64,000 nt of DNA from Epiperipatus broadwayi (lineage: Eukaryota > Onychophora > Udeonychophora > Euonychophora > Peripatidae): positions 3,721,881 to 3,785,880 of the forward strand of contig JAQFVV010012489.1 of assembly GCA_028023455.1 (NCBI GenBank), written 5' to 3'. How positions within the stretch are numbered: the stretch's first letter is position 1; each line of letters opens with the position of its first letter. A model generated the notes under the pieces. It was not told the DNA's origin and searched no databases. It saw nothing but the letters and a program-made list of their open reading frames with translations. The translations under genes were made by a program, and so were the position numbers. Shown in pieces: positions 33,355 to 45,154 of the stretch.

Positions 33355-34530
33355 AGATTAAGAGAATAGGGTCATGTGATCTATCAATCTTATTTTGACT
33401 ATTTATATATAATGTATTTATCAATTTATGTATTGGTGTAGTTAATTTTATATGTGATCAAAGTTATTTTTTAATTACTTAATGTACATTTTTACTACTA
33501 TTGTGTGTGGTTAAAATGGAGTCTTTGGATATTTAGCCCAAAATGATTTAATAATTCTGCTACTGCAAAACTATTAATTAAAAATTAGAAAAATAAATTA
33601 TATTTTGCTAAGTACATATTTTTAAATTTATTTGTGGTGATATTTATAATTGTGTGTAATCCAAATTTTTTTTTTTTTTGATGTAATATAATAAAAAATA
33701 ATTATATATATTTTTTGGCATAAATTTTACTATTTTATCTCACAACAAAACTACAATTGCTTTTGTTATATAAACATTTTATTATGTTAGCAATATAATA
33801 CACTATTTAAAAATGGTGGACATTTTTTTAAGATTGTTGTAGCAAATAGATGCTTATTTATCAAAGTAATGAATCCATATTGGTGATCAATACTAGGACA
33901 AACTTTCATGTAAAAAGTCATCATAAAAGAGACCATATATATATGTAAATATTTACAAATTTAATATGGTAATGAAAAAGGGGAATCAAGCAATGTTTCA
34001 CAAAATGTGACAAAGTAAAACAGATAACAGAAGCATGTTATCTTTATCCATTGCTACATATGAATAACAATATATCATTTATAACCTATTTCCTATTTAC
34101 CATTAAAAAAGGCAGTACTCCTCACAGCAACTACCAAAAGCAAAGGCTGGAATTATATTTATTTGCAGCAAGTACCTGCAACATTTTTCTTTCATTGCAA
34201 ATGTATTATTTATTTATAAAATTTACATGGCTTTTTTTAAATTAAATTTTAAAACTGAAAGAGAAAGCTTAATTTCATAATTAGTCAACTGTTTTATTAA
34301 TATATAAATGAGAATTAAAAAAAAAACTTTCTTTGAAATCTGTTATTTCATTCACATAATGAATCAGCTTTGGAAATTAAAAACTAAATACCATTTGCTT
34401 TAATTAATTATTTTAAAATAACTTTGCTTAGTAGAAATTTGGAATAATAAAATTAGCAACTTGAAAAATGATAAAAAGCGCCACCACCTAGAATTAGTTT
34501 AAGAGATGCTCAAATTAAGAAGGGGCAATC
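33355..34530. other. AT-rich non-coding DNA
   Basis: No gene was recognised. The open frame at 34051-34245 has no motif. Confidence 0.45.
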
Positions 34531-34534
34531 TAAT

Positions 34535-34590
34535 GTCCCAACTCCTCACTGAAGAGACCCATAGGTCGAAACCGGTCTGAGGATGGGGAC
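34535..34590 (+). ncRNA. hammerhead ribozyme, best-preserved copy
   Basis: The core is CUGAAGA (34549-34555) and GAAA (34568-34571). Stem I has two helices: UCCUCA (34543-34548) with UGAGGA (34578-34583), and GUCCC (34535-34539) with GGGAC (34586-34590). An internal loop, AAC opposite UG, separates them. Stem II is GACC/GGUC with loop CAUA. Stem III is the palindrome ACCGGU (34571-34576), followed by C34577, a canonical GUC site. All base pairs are Watson-Crick. The internal loop in stem I and the loop of stem II are placed for the tertiary contact of natural hammerheads. No protein fragment flanks it. Confidence 0.88.
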
Positions 34591-35051
34591 AATCCAAGAT
34601 AAAAATGATTTGAATGTCTTCTCTTGTAGTAGCATTTATCATAAATAAAAAAAAAAAGCTTGTTTAGAGCTATTAGCACGCTCTTAATTTTACATATTTG
34701 TAAGTGCAAGCTATATATAAGTCATGTGACATCTGACTTGTTATTATTACTATATATATTTAAAAAAATAATTATTTTTTCTTATTTTATTTGGATGTAC
34801 TTTTGCAAAAAAAAAGAAGAAAATAATATAATTATTAAAAAATACTTTAAAAATGGAAAGTCATGTAAAATATATATAAGTTTTATTATAATCTTTGAAT
34901 TTTTAACTTAAATAAATTATAGATATATCATTATTATTGGGAACCACTCATAAAAAGTGTGGCCATTTTAACTCCAGAAGATATCAATATATATAAAGAA
35001 AGGAAAAATAAAATATATTAATTGAATGGCTTTATTGCTTTAAGTTAAAAC

Positions 35052-35128
35052 ACAGAAAGTACCAGCATTGGAATTGATCTGAAGACCTTATGCTCCTCAG
35101 TTTGATATTCTACTACTGAACTAAATCA
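35052..35128 (-). mobile_element. degraded tRNA-derived SINE head
   Basis: On the minus strand TAGTTCAGTAGTAGAATATC resembles a tRNA A-box region and AGATCAATTCCAATGC a B-box region, with tRNA-like spacing. The family differs from the 30031 SINEs. It is decayed and not a functional tRNA. Confidence 0.5.
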
Positions 35129-35480
35129 TTTTATAGTAAAGGAAGGAATAAAAATAGTTAAAAAAATAATCAAAAAAGATTACAATCCAAATTAATATCA
35201 TGTAATTAATTAAAAAATGAAATTGTGGTTGTACGAGCTGTCAATCCCATTGAAACGATTAGTGTGGGAAAACAATGTGTGGAATAAAACTCAAATGACG
35301 ATTAAAATCTGGACTAACCTAAATGATTGAAAACAAAAACTTTAAAAAATGAAAAAAATGAGAGAGAATGAAAGAATAATGATAATTAATTTAGTTATAG
35401 ATATTTATAGTAATTATTAGTGAATTAAGCTAATAACATTTATCCATTACATGAAACCATTCTATATACTTACACAAGCT

Positions 35481-35644
35481 GTTTTAGCAGAGGCAAAACT
35501 CTCCTCATAGTAATGCCACCCAGTGGATGCCAGACAAATCAATGAATAGATAGGAGTTTTATGCACAAACATTCTTGCATCCAATGATTACTCTGTCTTG
35601 CACTAGATGGCGCTATTGTAACGAGTGTTCTGCCTCTGTTATAA
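35481..35644. mobile_element. small inverted-repeat element of the hammerhead family
   Basis: The left arm AGCAGAGGCAAAACTCTCC (35487-35505), continuing to TAATGCCACC, is mirrored by GGCGCTATTGTAACGAG and GTTCTGCCTCTGTTAT at the right. The interior keeps TTTTATGCACAAAC and GCATCCAATGATTACTCTG of the 28309 repeat. The ribozyme core itself has been lost. Confidence 0.65.
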
Positions 35645-35649
35645 TATTT

Positions 35650-36595
35650 ATTCATATTTGTTTTGTACAATTTATTTTTTAGAACAAGTTTCAAAATTAA
35701 AACTCTATTATTTCACTAATAATAGGAACATTCTATTAAATTATATCATATAGCTATATACAAACCTGAAAGAAAAAAGAAAATTATGTGACTAAAATAT
35801 GTAATATACAAATTGAATCTTTCTATCAATAAAATCATGTAAGTTTTTTTTTACCTGAACTTTCCTTTTGAATTTTATGAAAATTATTTGAATGTCATAA
35901 TTTATGTTTGAAATTAAAATAAGTAAACTAAAAGAATCAATGACTTAATTCAAATTTTTTTCAAAGATACAAAAATGTACTTTAAAATTATAGTCTTTAT
36001 TTTTTTTTTTACTCTTTTTATTTTTGAAATGGTATTATATAAAAATGAGTGCATACTAGAACAAAAGCAGACATTTGGGTTTTTTTTTTGTTAAATTGAA
36101 AATTATGAAAGACAAACATCAAACATATATTTACAACCTTTATTAATATTTTGCTTTTATTAAAATGTTTCGAGATGCATTTATTTTTTAAATGTGAGTG
36201 TATGACTTTATTCAAAAATAAATAAACATTCCTTGAGTCTTAATGTCAAAATAAAAACTCATTTGGAAAAATTTGAAATGATCCCTCATAATTTTATGTA
36301 AATTTAAAGAGGTGCTGATTTATACACCCAATTATTGTAAGTTAATATCATTGTTGTTTCTTATGAAATATTTTACTTCAAATACTGAAATCTGTAATAA
36401 TGATTAAGATTTATGTGAATTTGGTATATTTACTTATTTTGCCATTACTCTTTACAATTTCTAGCCTATTATTTTGATATATGTAGACTTTGTTTTTCTC
36501 TTTTTTCACAAATAACATAGAACTCAGACTTCCAAACTCTCTAAAACTAATCATTTCTTCTTATACAACTGATACACATAACCACATTCATATGA
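35650..36595. other. AT-rich non-coding DNA
   Basis: Nothing recognisable was found. Confidence 0.45.
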
Positions 36596-36604
36596 AAAAA
36601 AGTA

Positions 36605-36665
36605 TGAACTCCAATATATGTATTTTGTGCTGAATCAGCACTCATTATTTGGTCCAGATCACCAT
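36605..36665 (-). ncRNA. degenerate hammerhead, left partner of inverted pair
   Basis: Stem II (GUGCU/AGCAC) and the stem I strands CCAA/UUGG are kept. The core reads AUAAUGA instead of CUGANGA and AAAA instead of GAAA, so C3, G5 and G12 are mutated. It is inactive by known rules. Confidence 0.75.
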
Positions 36666-36810
36666 CTGCCACACACATATATAATCAGTACTCAGTTTAT
36701 ATTTTAAGATAACACATCTTCAAACGTTAATGGACAAGTTTTAATTTTCTCCATTTTCCATCTCTTTGGACATACATATCATTGAGTACTGATTGTATAT
36801 ACATGTAAGA

Positions 36811-36876
36811 AATAGTGATCTGGACCAACTGATGAGTGCTGGTTCAGCACGAAATATGTATATTGGAGAGCATTTA
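36811..36876 (+). ncRNA. hammerhead ribozyme, type I, intact core
   Basis: The core is CUGAUGA (36829-36835) and GAAA (36851-36854). Stem II is a perfect 5 bp, GUGCU/AGCAC, with loop GGUUC. Stem III is A36854-U36861 and U36855-A36860 with loop AUGU. Stem I is CCAA (36825-36828) with UUGG (36863-36866). After a 3-nt bulge GGA, UCU pairs with AGA and then, past one mismatch, GUG pairs with CAU. Predicted cleavage follows A36862. It shares architecture with the 25060 copy, including the 5' bulge in stem I, although the stem I outer helix differs. That is consistent with selection on structure, or with independent decay. Confidence 0.85.
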
Positions 36877-36984
36877 TCTTTTTCATATATATGTGGTCAC
36901 GTGAATCAGTTGTATAAGATGGAGTAAATAGTTGTAGGGAGCTTGAAAGTCTAAGTTCATGTCCTGTCCAATTACATTAAATTC

Positions 36985-38840
36985 AGTATGGTAAATATAC
37001 GTAAAAATAAATATTATATATATATGTGTAAATGTAAAATATCCCTTCAAAAAAGTGAATACTAACAAAATACTTCCCAGAATTCTTCTATAGAGAAAAT
37101 AAGTAAGAGAAAAGAGTGAAAGGAAAAATATTATTCATCAAATCTGTAACTTTAAAATTGATAAAATTTTATCTTTCCTCCTTTTTTAAATCTTTTGTTT
37201 ACAATTGCAGTTACTGACTGACACTTTGGCGACTAAATTGTTTTAATCTTAATTAGTAATGTGACTGACTTAAAAAATATCAAAGCTTCACCCATATTCA
37301 AATTCCACCTTATGAAAAGTAGATGTAAAAAAATATTTGCTCTTTGCAATTAGCTCTAAATAAAAGTGATTAAATGCAGAGCGATTGATTCTTGAATAGA
37401 TCTAAGCTGGAAGGAGTTTTAAAAAATATCTGTATAATCATTTAAAAGAACCTGTTGAACAAACTATTACTTTAGAGTTTAATTCTCACTTAACCCCTCA
37501 TGCAACTAGCTTTATGATAAACAATATGTATAAAAATGTTTGTATAATAATAAAAGATTTAAATATAATAAGTGTGTGTTTTAATAGCTGTTTTGAAAAA
37601 TGATTCATTATATAAAAATTAATAATCATTTATTTTTAGATGACGGTAGAACCTTCTTATAAGATTAAATTACTATATTAGTCATTGCTTTGATTGTTGA
37701 CTGTAAACGACTTTTTAAATAAATAAATAAATTGCTTATAATTGTCAAACACATTAGTTATAAACTATTTTAATAACTTTAGTATATCAACTAAGAGTTT
37801 CTTAGTAAATAATCGTTGGATTTTAATAGGAATGTCGCATTAAAAATAAATATTTAAACCATGAATATATTTTTGTTTTTAACTTAAGTAACAAGAACCA
37901 AATATTTAAAAGGAATTGATAAATAAATATGTTTTAATTTACATATTAATTTCAATTTATATATTATCTAGTAAATGGTTTCCATGTAAAAATATTCTGT
38001 TCAAAATTGGATAGCTGAAAGTCTGTGAATCACAACTCAATTCTGGCATATATGTTGCTTAAACATCGCATTACACTCTTATTAAAAATTATTCAATTGT
38101 GGAAATAAATATTATCATTGCTACACATAAAGATTTACTTGCCACAGTAAGGACTACCAAATGCTCAATTTAGCATATTCTTTAATACAACTAAAACTGT
38201 AAAAAAAAAAAAAACGAAGATAGTTGAAAATAATAGTAATAAAATAACTAGTTGACAAACAATGAGATATTAGAATACAATTGAAACAACACTAACATTC
38301 AAAGTAAGTTCAAAAACTTTTTTAAATATTTGTAAAAATGAAATTGAACAAAAATAAATAACTAGATGCTTAACAAATATTAAACAGACCTAGGAACAGT
38401 TGTTTGATAGATCATGAAGCATATGAGATCTAAAATAACAGGTTGAGCACAACCATTTCATTCAAACAAGCTGGTGTGCACCTTGTGTGGAACACAAAGA
38501 CACTTTAAAATTGGGGTTCACTTCAGCACAATAAAATATATAAATGAAAATGTTTTGATTTCCAAATCAGTCCATTATTAGAAACCTTTCTGATTGCAAA
38601 TATATTTTCTTTAAATATAAAAGGATTACTTTTATTTTTTAGTTAGACTTGCAGACAAATGCTTTAAATATATTACTGTTACTTAATATATACCTAATCT
38701 GCCATTGTGCTAAACTGAATAAAGGGACACCATATTATTGGGATAATTTATAAAATTTATATATATATAAATATTGATTAATAAATTTCTACATTGTTAA
38801 AAACGTTTTGATTGAAAATATTTTTATTTAAATATGAGAG
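36985..38840. other. AT-rich non-coding DNA
   Basis: No gene or repeat was recognised. Confidence 0.45.
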
Positions 38841-38842
38841 GA

Positions 38843-39059
38843 TTAAGCCAATAAACATCACATGACCACCACTTCTTATGATCATGTATAACTGTTGTTA
38901 AAACAGGCAAAACTCACTATATGTATTGCAAGAAACTAGTCTGGGGATATTGGATGAGTAGGCACTAGATGGGGATTTTATGCACAAGCCTTCTGGCATC
39001 CAATGATTACTCTAGCTTGCTGTGTGTGGCAATACTTATAGTGAGTTTTGCCTGTTTTA
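38843..39059. mobile_element. inverted-repeat element with half a hammerhead
   Basis: Outer sequence TTAAGCCAATAAACATCACA. Inverted arms lie at 38900-38929 (AAACAGGCAAAACTCACTAT) and 39029-39059. Directly after the left arm comes the 3' half of the hammerhead, GAAACTAGTC (38932-38941), then TGGGGATATTGGATGAGTAG as at 28291-28310. The 5' half (CUGANGA, stem II) is missing, so the left arm joins the ribozyme midpoint. It is an internally deleted derivative of the 23125/28254 family. Confidence 0.75.
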
Positions 39060-39385
39060 TGAGAGGATTACTTATTTACTTATTCTTGTAACAATTGTTC
39101 AACATATACTTCAGTACATAATATATACTTTACCATTACAGCACCAGGTTGCCATAGTAATTACCAAAATTTATAAGTAAATGAAAATGTATTGACTTCT
39201 AAATCACTTTTATTTAAATATCCTAATTTATATAACAAGTGACACATTATTATTAATAATTTATTATCAAATAAACTGATTTAAAAATATTACCTCATAA
39301 TAATTACAATAATTCTGTAATGCATTTATATAGCATATAAGTTCTTTTATCAGTTTTATTTTTATGTGTCATTATATTGTGAATG

Positions 39386-39455
39386 CTATAGCACAGTAGT
39401 GAATTGGTAGACTCAAGTATGATATTATGGGATCAATTTTCAAGCTCTCTTGAAC
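39386..39455 (+). mobile_element. possible tRNA-like SINE relic
   Basis: TAGCACAGTAGTGAATTGGT and, 30 bp on, GGGATCAATTTTC have A-box and B-box-like character. It is heavily decayed and weakly supported. Confidence 0.3.
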
Positions 39456-39459
39456 TTTT

Positions 39460-40320
39460 TTTAATAGTCATATTTTTTTTTTAATCTTTTTTTTTTTCAG
39501 TTTATTAATCTGTTTTTTCTTGGCAAAAAATTTGAACATAAAAATTAGTTGAAAATTCTACTAATAAGGATTTTCCTAAACACAAGTTTGGTTACAAGTT
39601 TTCAGATTCATATTAATATTATTTACTACATGGAGAGGAAATTTCTAAAAGTTATTTTACTAGAAGTATAAATAGAAAGATAAAAGTGTAAATAGTTATA
39701 ATTTTTGGATGTAATTCATTTTGTTTTAATTTATAAAAAAAACTACATTACAGAAATATAATGATAGGTAATATTAAATTTAAAAAGGAGATAAATAGCA
39801 ATTAATGAAATATAGAACTTGAATGAATTTTTGGTGCTAAGGACCCTTATCAAGGACAATGTTTGTAAAATAAAATAAAAAGTTATATATTGGATTAACT
39901 GTTATTTATTTCCAATTTTTTTGGAAATGGTATTCTTGTGATTATATTTTTGTGGAGTTTTTTTTTACACTTTTTTTATTATGTTTATTTAACTTTTCTA
40001 TATGTAATGTGTTTTTTTTTTTTAATTCTATAACTGTCACATTTGACAAAGATATTCAATATTGGAAAAAAAATTATTTAGGATATATATTTCAATACCA
40101 ACATTTTTTTTTCCTGGGTAATTGTAATATTTACATAAATGTTGTGGACATTTATACAAAAAGATAATCTACATATTTTAAATTTAGCTTTTATTCATTC
40201 TTATCATGCTTTTGATATATAACATATTATAATCATTGCTCTTTCACTTCTTTAGTAATTAGAGTCTATATGTATATTTGATAAATATTTTAGTATTTAA
40301 AATCATTTAAATTCATTTCT
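39460..40320. other. AT-rich non-coding DNA with long T runs
   Basis: The open frame at 39952-40167 is Phe-rich translated T-tracts and shows no motif. Confidence 0.45.
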
Positions 40321-40359
40321 TTAATATTCATAGATATTTAAATCCATTAAAAACATCCA

Positions 40360-40800
40360 CTTCTTCAAGAGGCGAATGCTCAGATATTTTTTTTTGTTTA
40401 CAGCAAACTGACATTTAGATATTGTCCAAGCTTCTTTAACATTTTGTTGTCCACCTTCCCTCTCAGTGCCTACAATTCCAGTTCTAGATACATTGAATTT
40501 ATCACCCAAATTTTGTTTATGATCTATAAATATTGAGAAATATTCATTGCTCTTTTTTTGCTCTATTATACAAATATCTATACTGGGCTAGTCTTGTTAA
40601 AAAATTAGCTCTTGATTTTCCACAATATGCAAAATTATACAAGCTTGATTGCATTTAATTTTGTAGATGATTTTATGAGCTAATTTTGTGGGCAGTTTAT
40701 CTTTTGAATTTTTAAGCAGTTTGTTTAGTGAAGGGGGAGTAGAAAACTTTCAGGCTGTATGGGAGGTTTATCCATTTTTAGTCTCCATGAGTTAAAACTA
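40360..40800 (-). pseudogene. decayed PLE GIY-YIG endonuclease, fourth lineage
   Basis: On the minus strand LKNSKDKLP, then IIYKIKCNQAC (around 40690-40640) matches the PLE pattern of a basic linker followed by xVYKIxC..C. The C-terminal piece at 40400-40509 contains FNVSRTGIVGTER and KEAWTISK, like the usual helix carrying EAW and the N-R-like segment at the end of the domain. The central YIG is not readable. Stops and shifts are present. It differs in sequence from the 19086 family. Confidence 0.55.
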
Positions 40801-41054
40801 CTGCATCTGTATTTTTGTTTTGATTTACAAATATTATTTGACAGAATTCAGGGCACTGAAATTTAACTTGTACAAAGGCACATCTTTACCTATTGATGGT
40901 CCTGCATTTAAATAACCAAGCTGACTTTTTTTTTCATTTTCTGGGAATTGAAAACAAAATTTTAAGCTTTTGAATCTAGCAATTTACCAGCATGGAAAAC
41001 TTCTCAGAGTGATTTAGTTAAAAAGACAGCCATTGTATAATTTAAGGATGTATT

Positions 41055-41138
41055 TTTGTCCATACATCAAAGCATTGGCCGGAAAATGTACCCACAACAA
41101 CTGTACCTGCAAGGCTGTGCTGTCCTCTTAGCTATTAA
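41055..41138 (-). mobile_element. tRNA-derived SINE, truncated
   Basis: On the minus strand the family signature CAGTTGTTGTGGGTAC, the tail segment GGCCAATGCTTTGATG and an A-rich end are present. The A-box part is shortened by an internal deletion relative to the 12650 copy. Confidence 0.65.
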
Positions 41139-41139
41139 A

Positions 41140-43465
41140 AGTATAAATATAACAATGTAATAAAACTATTTAAGGAATATTTAGTTCCACACGTAGCAAA
41201 CATTTTCAAGACATTACAAATACAATGAAATGATAATAAAACCAATAAGTATGTTTTACAACTTGATGGAGTTAATATAATAGATTTCACTATTATGAAA
41301 TCACATCTTTGTTCAATTATATATCTAAAAGAAATTATTAATAAAGAATTGCCTAAAAAGTATTTTATGATGAACTTCATGGGAGAAGCATACTCAATTT
41401 GTTATAGATATTATTTCAAGAACATTCTAAAAATGTATGACATTGATTGTTTTCATCGAGAAGATATGGATGAGAATAGAATACTTTAATTTACATATAT
41501 CTTAGAAAAGTTGCTTAGTTTTATGATTATATTAGATTCAGTATGTTTCAAAAAGAAAAGTTTGCTGAAGAAGTTAAAACACCTCATCCTAAAATATAAA
41601 ATAAATAAAATAATAAAATAATATAATTTGTATAGTCATCATATATCTCATTCCTAGTGCTTCATCATCAACATTATTATTCTTATGACTTTTTTTGGAA
41701 TTGGGATGGCTATACTCATAAACAATTAGCTACCACTTATTCATTGGTGAAAAATACATTTACAAAAAATTGATATATTATTAAAAATACAAAAGATTAT
41801 TTGGAAAATATGTTTAAAAATAATAAATGTAAAAAAAAAAATTGATGAAAGCAATTTTTTAAAAATGAAATTATAAAATCACAAATAAAATATATATATA
41901 TAAAATATAAATAAATATATAAAAAAAACACAAATAAAAATAGTTGGCTAAGCTTTTTATCGATAATAAACATTGATGCAAATTATTTTTTACAATTAAA
42001 GTTTTTATATCCTTTAGTGATGAACATAACTAATACTGTATTCTATTAAGTGCATTGATAAGTCAATAGAAGTGGTAACTAAAAATTTCTTAATCAAATA
42101 AAGCTCAACCTCTCATTATTGGTATTTAAATATGTCATGATCTTTTGATTAAATATTTTATTAGTTTTGCCCTGTATAGTTTAGCATAAGGATAATGCAA
42201 TATTTGAGGTCTAAAAGACTCTGGAACAAAGCTCAATTTTCAATCATGACATTCAAATGGCATGTAACTTCTGAGCAACTAATTATTTGATTAGAAAACT
42301 AATAATATTTTTATAATTAAATGTTGATTAGTTTTAAAAATAAATTATGAAATCATAAGTAAAAAACTGATAGTATATTAAGCCACTGAGATCCACATAA
42401 CAAGAAATAATTCAGACATGTCATACACCTATTTATAAATTCATTTGTTTTTTAAAACTATTTTATTTATGTATTAACAATAATATGATACAATTTATTG
42501 AATACATTTGATACCAATTTAGGGTACATTTAACAATTTTATTTAATGAACTCATTAAAAATAAGATATTAGATGTGACAGTCCACTTCTGAATTATAAA
42601 GAATGATATACAATAATTAGTTATTTTTGTCTTAATGTTATCTCCAAAAAAGTGCCATAGATATGAAAGATTCTTCTGTAGTGGCCATATCTTTTCTCTT
42701 CTCTAATTTATGAAGAGCATTCTAAGAATAGATTTAGTTTATTACTTTAAACTTATAAATAAAAATCAATAACATTATGTCACGATGTTCCATTTTATCT
42801 TGTACATTGCCACATAATGAAAAAAGTTAATCTCAGTAATCATGACATGTGAGAATTGATTCAATGTGATCATCTTTCAACAATGTATAGAACAAAATAA
42901 AAGATGTCCATACATGGTATATTTTAAAAATAATAAATATGACATACTTTAACAAAAGAAGATTTAGAATTAAAATAAAAGAAGTAACATTTTTTCTCCA
43001 AGAGAGATATGATTCTCATCCCATCTCTTCAATTCTTTAATTTTGTAATTAAATAATTTACAATACAATGCTATTTATTCTAATTTACAGATAGTAGTTT
43101 TTTATAAATATTTTTATTGTGCTTTTGGAAAATTGAAATATTCTATATTAATTCAATTTTTACAAAATTTAGCTAAAATTTAAAAAAAAAATTGAAGTGA
43201 AAGAAAAGACTCAGTAAAATTCCGTATCCTTTTTTGTCTCATTAAGATTTATTTAGCATGCCAAAAAATTGCACATCCAATTACAGCTTCTAATTTTATT
43301 TATTTACTTACTTATCAGAAATCATATGGATAAGTGATAATAAACAACAAAAATGGCAGATGAATTATAATATGTTCATTCAGTTGACTAATCTGAGGAT
43401 TTATTATTATTTGTTCACTATTTTGAGCTAGAATTCAGATCAAAACATTGAGATTTGCTTTTATC
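41140..43465. other. AT-rich non-coding DNA
   Basis: No gene was recognised. The frames at 41135-41380 (minus) and 41295-41489 (plus) overlap and have no motif. Confidence 0.45.
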
Positions 43466-43468
43466 AAT

Positions 43469-43570
43469 ATTAAGCCAACCTTCTCACGGTATTGCCAATA
43501 CTCCATATTTCAAATGATCACATGACTACAGTTATACCTTTCTTTAGTACAGTGACAGCTAAATATTTTT
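43469..43570 (-). mobile_element. terminal fragment of the hammerhead inverted-repeat family
   Basis: On the plus strand TTAAGCCAACCTTCTCACGG, then ATTGCCAATACTCCATA and GATCACATGAC match the reverse complement of the end of the 28309 repeat and the outer TTAAGCCAA terminus. No ribozyme is left. Confidence 0.5.
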
Positions 43571-43574
43571 GGCT

Positions 43575-44940
43575 TGATTCTCAGATTTGTAAAAATTAAT
43601 TCATTCAGTTAAATGCAACTGTTTTCTATATTTGCCAAAAGAGATGTTTGATGATCACATTACCCAGTGTGCAATTAATCATGATACTTTTTACTATAAT
43701 TACTATGAAAACTAGTACACAGACAACGTTGGAAATTAAGAAAACTTCTATATATATATATAAACATTTAAAAAATAGGAAATCACAATCTGACTAATAA
43801 AAAAATAGATTTTAAATATCTTCAAAGTTTATTTATTTTTTGCTCGGTTAACATATGTCTCCAGACTCATCAATACTTAACACTTTGCAGACATATTGAT
43901 ATTAATTTTACAAACTGTTTCTTGGGAGTTAGATAACCCTCAAACATCAAATTGACATGTTGAGATTAAAAAAAAGTTATTTTTATTTTGAATACACTAC
44001 CACTACTAAATTCAGCAGAACTAGAAATTTCTAAAACCATTGTAAAAAAAAAAAAAACATGAATTAGTTGTTGTTTTTTGCTTAAACACAACAACAAAAT
44101 AAAAATATTATAAATGATATATATATTGCTTGGATTTATATCTTACGTACTCAATAATTTCAGAAATAAATATTACAATATATATATATATATATCTTTT
44201 GAAAATAAATTCCAATTTAGATTTATATACTTTTTTTTTTAATATAAACTTTAATTCAAATTTAAATGAAACTCCAATAGAATAATTTTATTAGTTCTGT
44301 TTCTAAATTTATATCTAAAAACGACTCGTGTCCAAATAGGTTTGTTGTTTAATTTTTTCCAGATGTTCATAAACATGGAATCTGTTTAACATCAAAATTA
44401 TCTAATTAGTTCCTCTATTTTGCTTTCCCAGAATAACAAGGCCTCAGTTGGAAAGTTCAATTGAGGAATCTACAGTTACATTGATATAATTATTACCTAA
44501 TCAATAAGACATGTGACTACAAGATTAAAATTAAAATTCAATTAATAAGGCAATGTTTGGACTCAAATAGGCTTATTATAATCGAAGAATAAAATCGCTA
44601 TACAATAAAAATAAATTTTATAATAATTTTGATATATGTACATACTCATCTATAAATTATGATCTTTTTTTTATAAGGCAAATAATGTAATTTACTATCT
44701 ACTTTTATACATATATAAATATTAAATAATGAAATAAAAATAAATAAATAAATGTGTCTTAAGAATTTCATTAGAATATTTAGAGGCCAATTATGGCTGC
44801 ACAAATATGAATTTTTCAGGTACTGCTTTAATGTTTAAGCATAAATTATTAAAAAATGAAGGATTAAATGTATGCAGTTAAGTTTAGTATTTAAAAATTA
44901 CAGTTTAAATAATAACCATTTCTTATTTACTGTACACCAT
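43575..44940. other. AT-rich non-coding DNA
   Basis: Nothing recognisable was found besides short TA runs. Confidence 0.45.
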
Positions 44941-44945
44941 TATGA

Positions 44946-45150
44946 ATATACTCACGGAAAACGCAGGTTATTTTTTAATATTTAGCTTTATTACTGCCTA
45001 GCATGTTTTCGATAGAAAAGATAGTTTTTTTTTTTAAATATTTAGCCAAATTATTGCCTAGGATACTTTCAATATATTGAAAACATGTTAGGCAGTCTTA
45101 ATGCTAAATATTAAAAAAACACAAAAAACACTATTTTTCTGTGAGTGTAT
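44946..45150. mobile_element. foldback element of about 205 bp
   Basis: The ends ATACTCACGGAAAA and the mirror of AAATACACTCACAGAAAAA are inverted. Inside, AATATTTAGC..TTACTGCCTA, then GCATGTTTTCGAT is the reverse complement of 45079-45105. A diverged direct copy of the same arm (45038-45075) sits between the two. It is a MITE-like element with a triplicated module. Confidence 0.7.
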
Positions 45151-45154
45151 TTAT

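Larger units (their letters stand above)
36600..36980. mobile_element. inverted pair of hammerhead-bearing repeats
   Basis: The left unit (minus, 36600-36705) and right unit (plus, 36778-36980) are reverse complements. They share CTGAGTACTGATTATATA-like leads, GTGATCTGGACCAA, GTGCTG, TTCAGCAC and TATATTGGAG. Both ribozymes face outward from a spacer of about 75 bp. The right unit continues into CATATATGTGG, GAATCAGTTG and CTTGAAAGTCT, as in the copy at 25030-25230. Confidence 0.8.
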
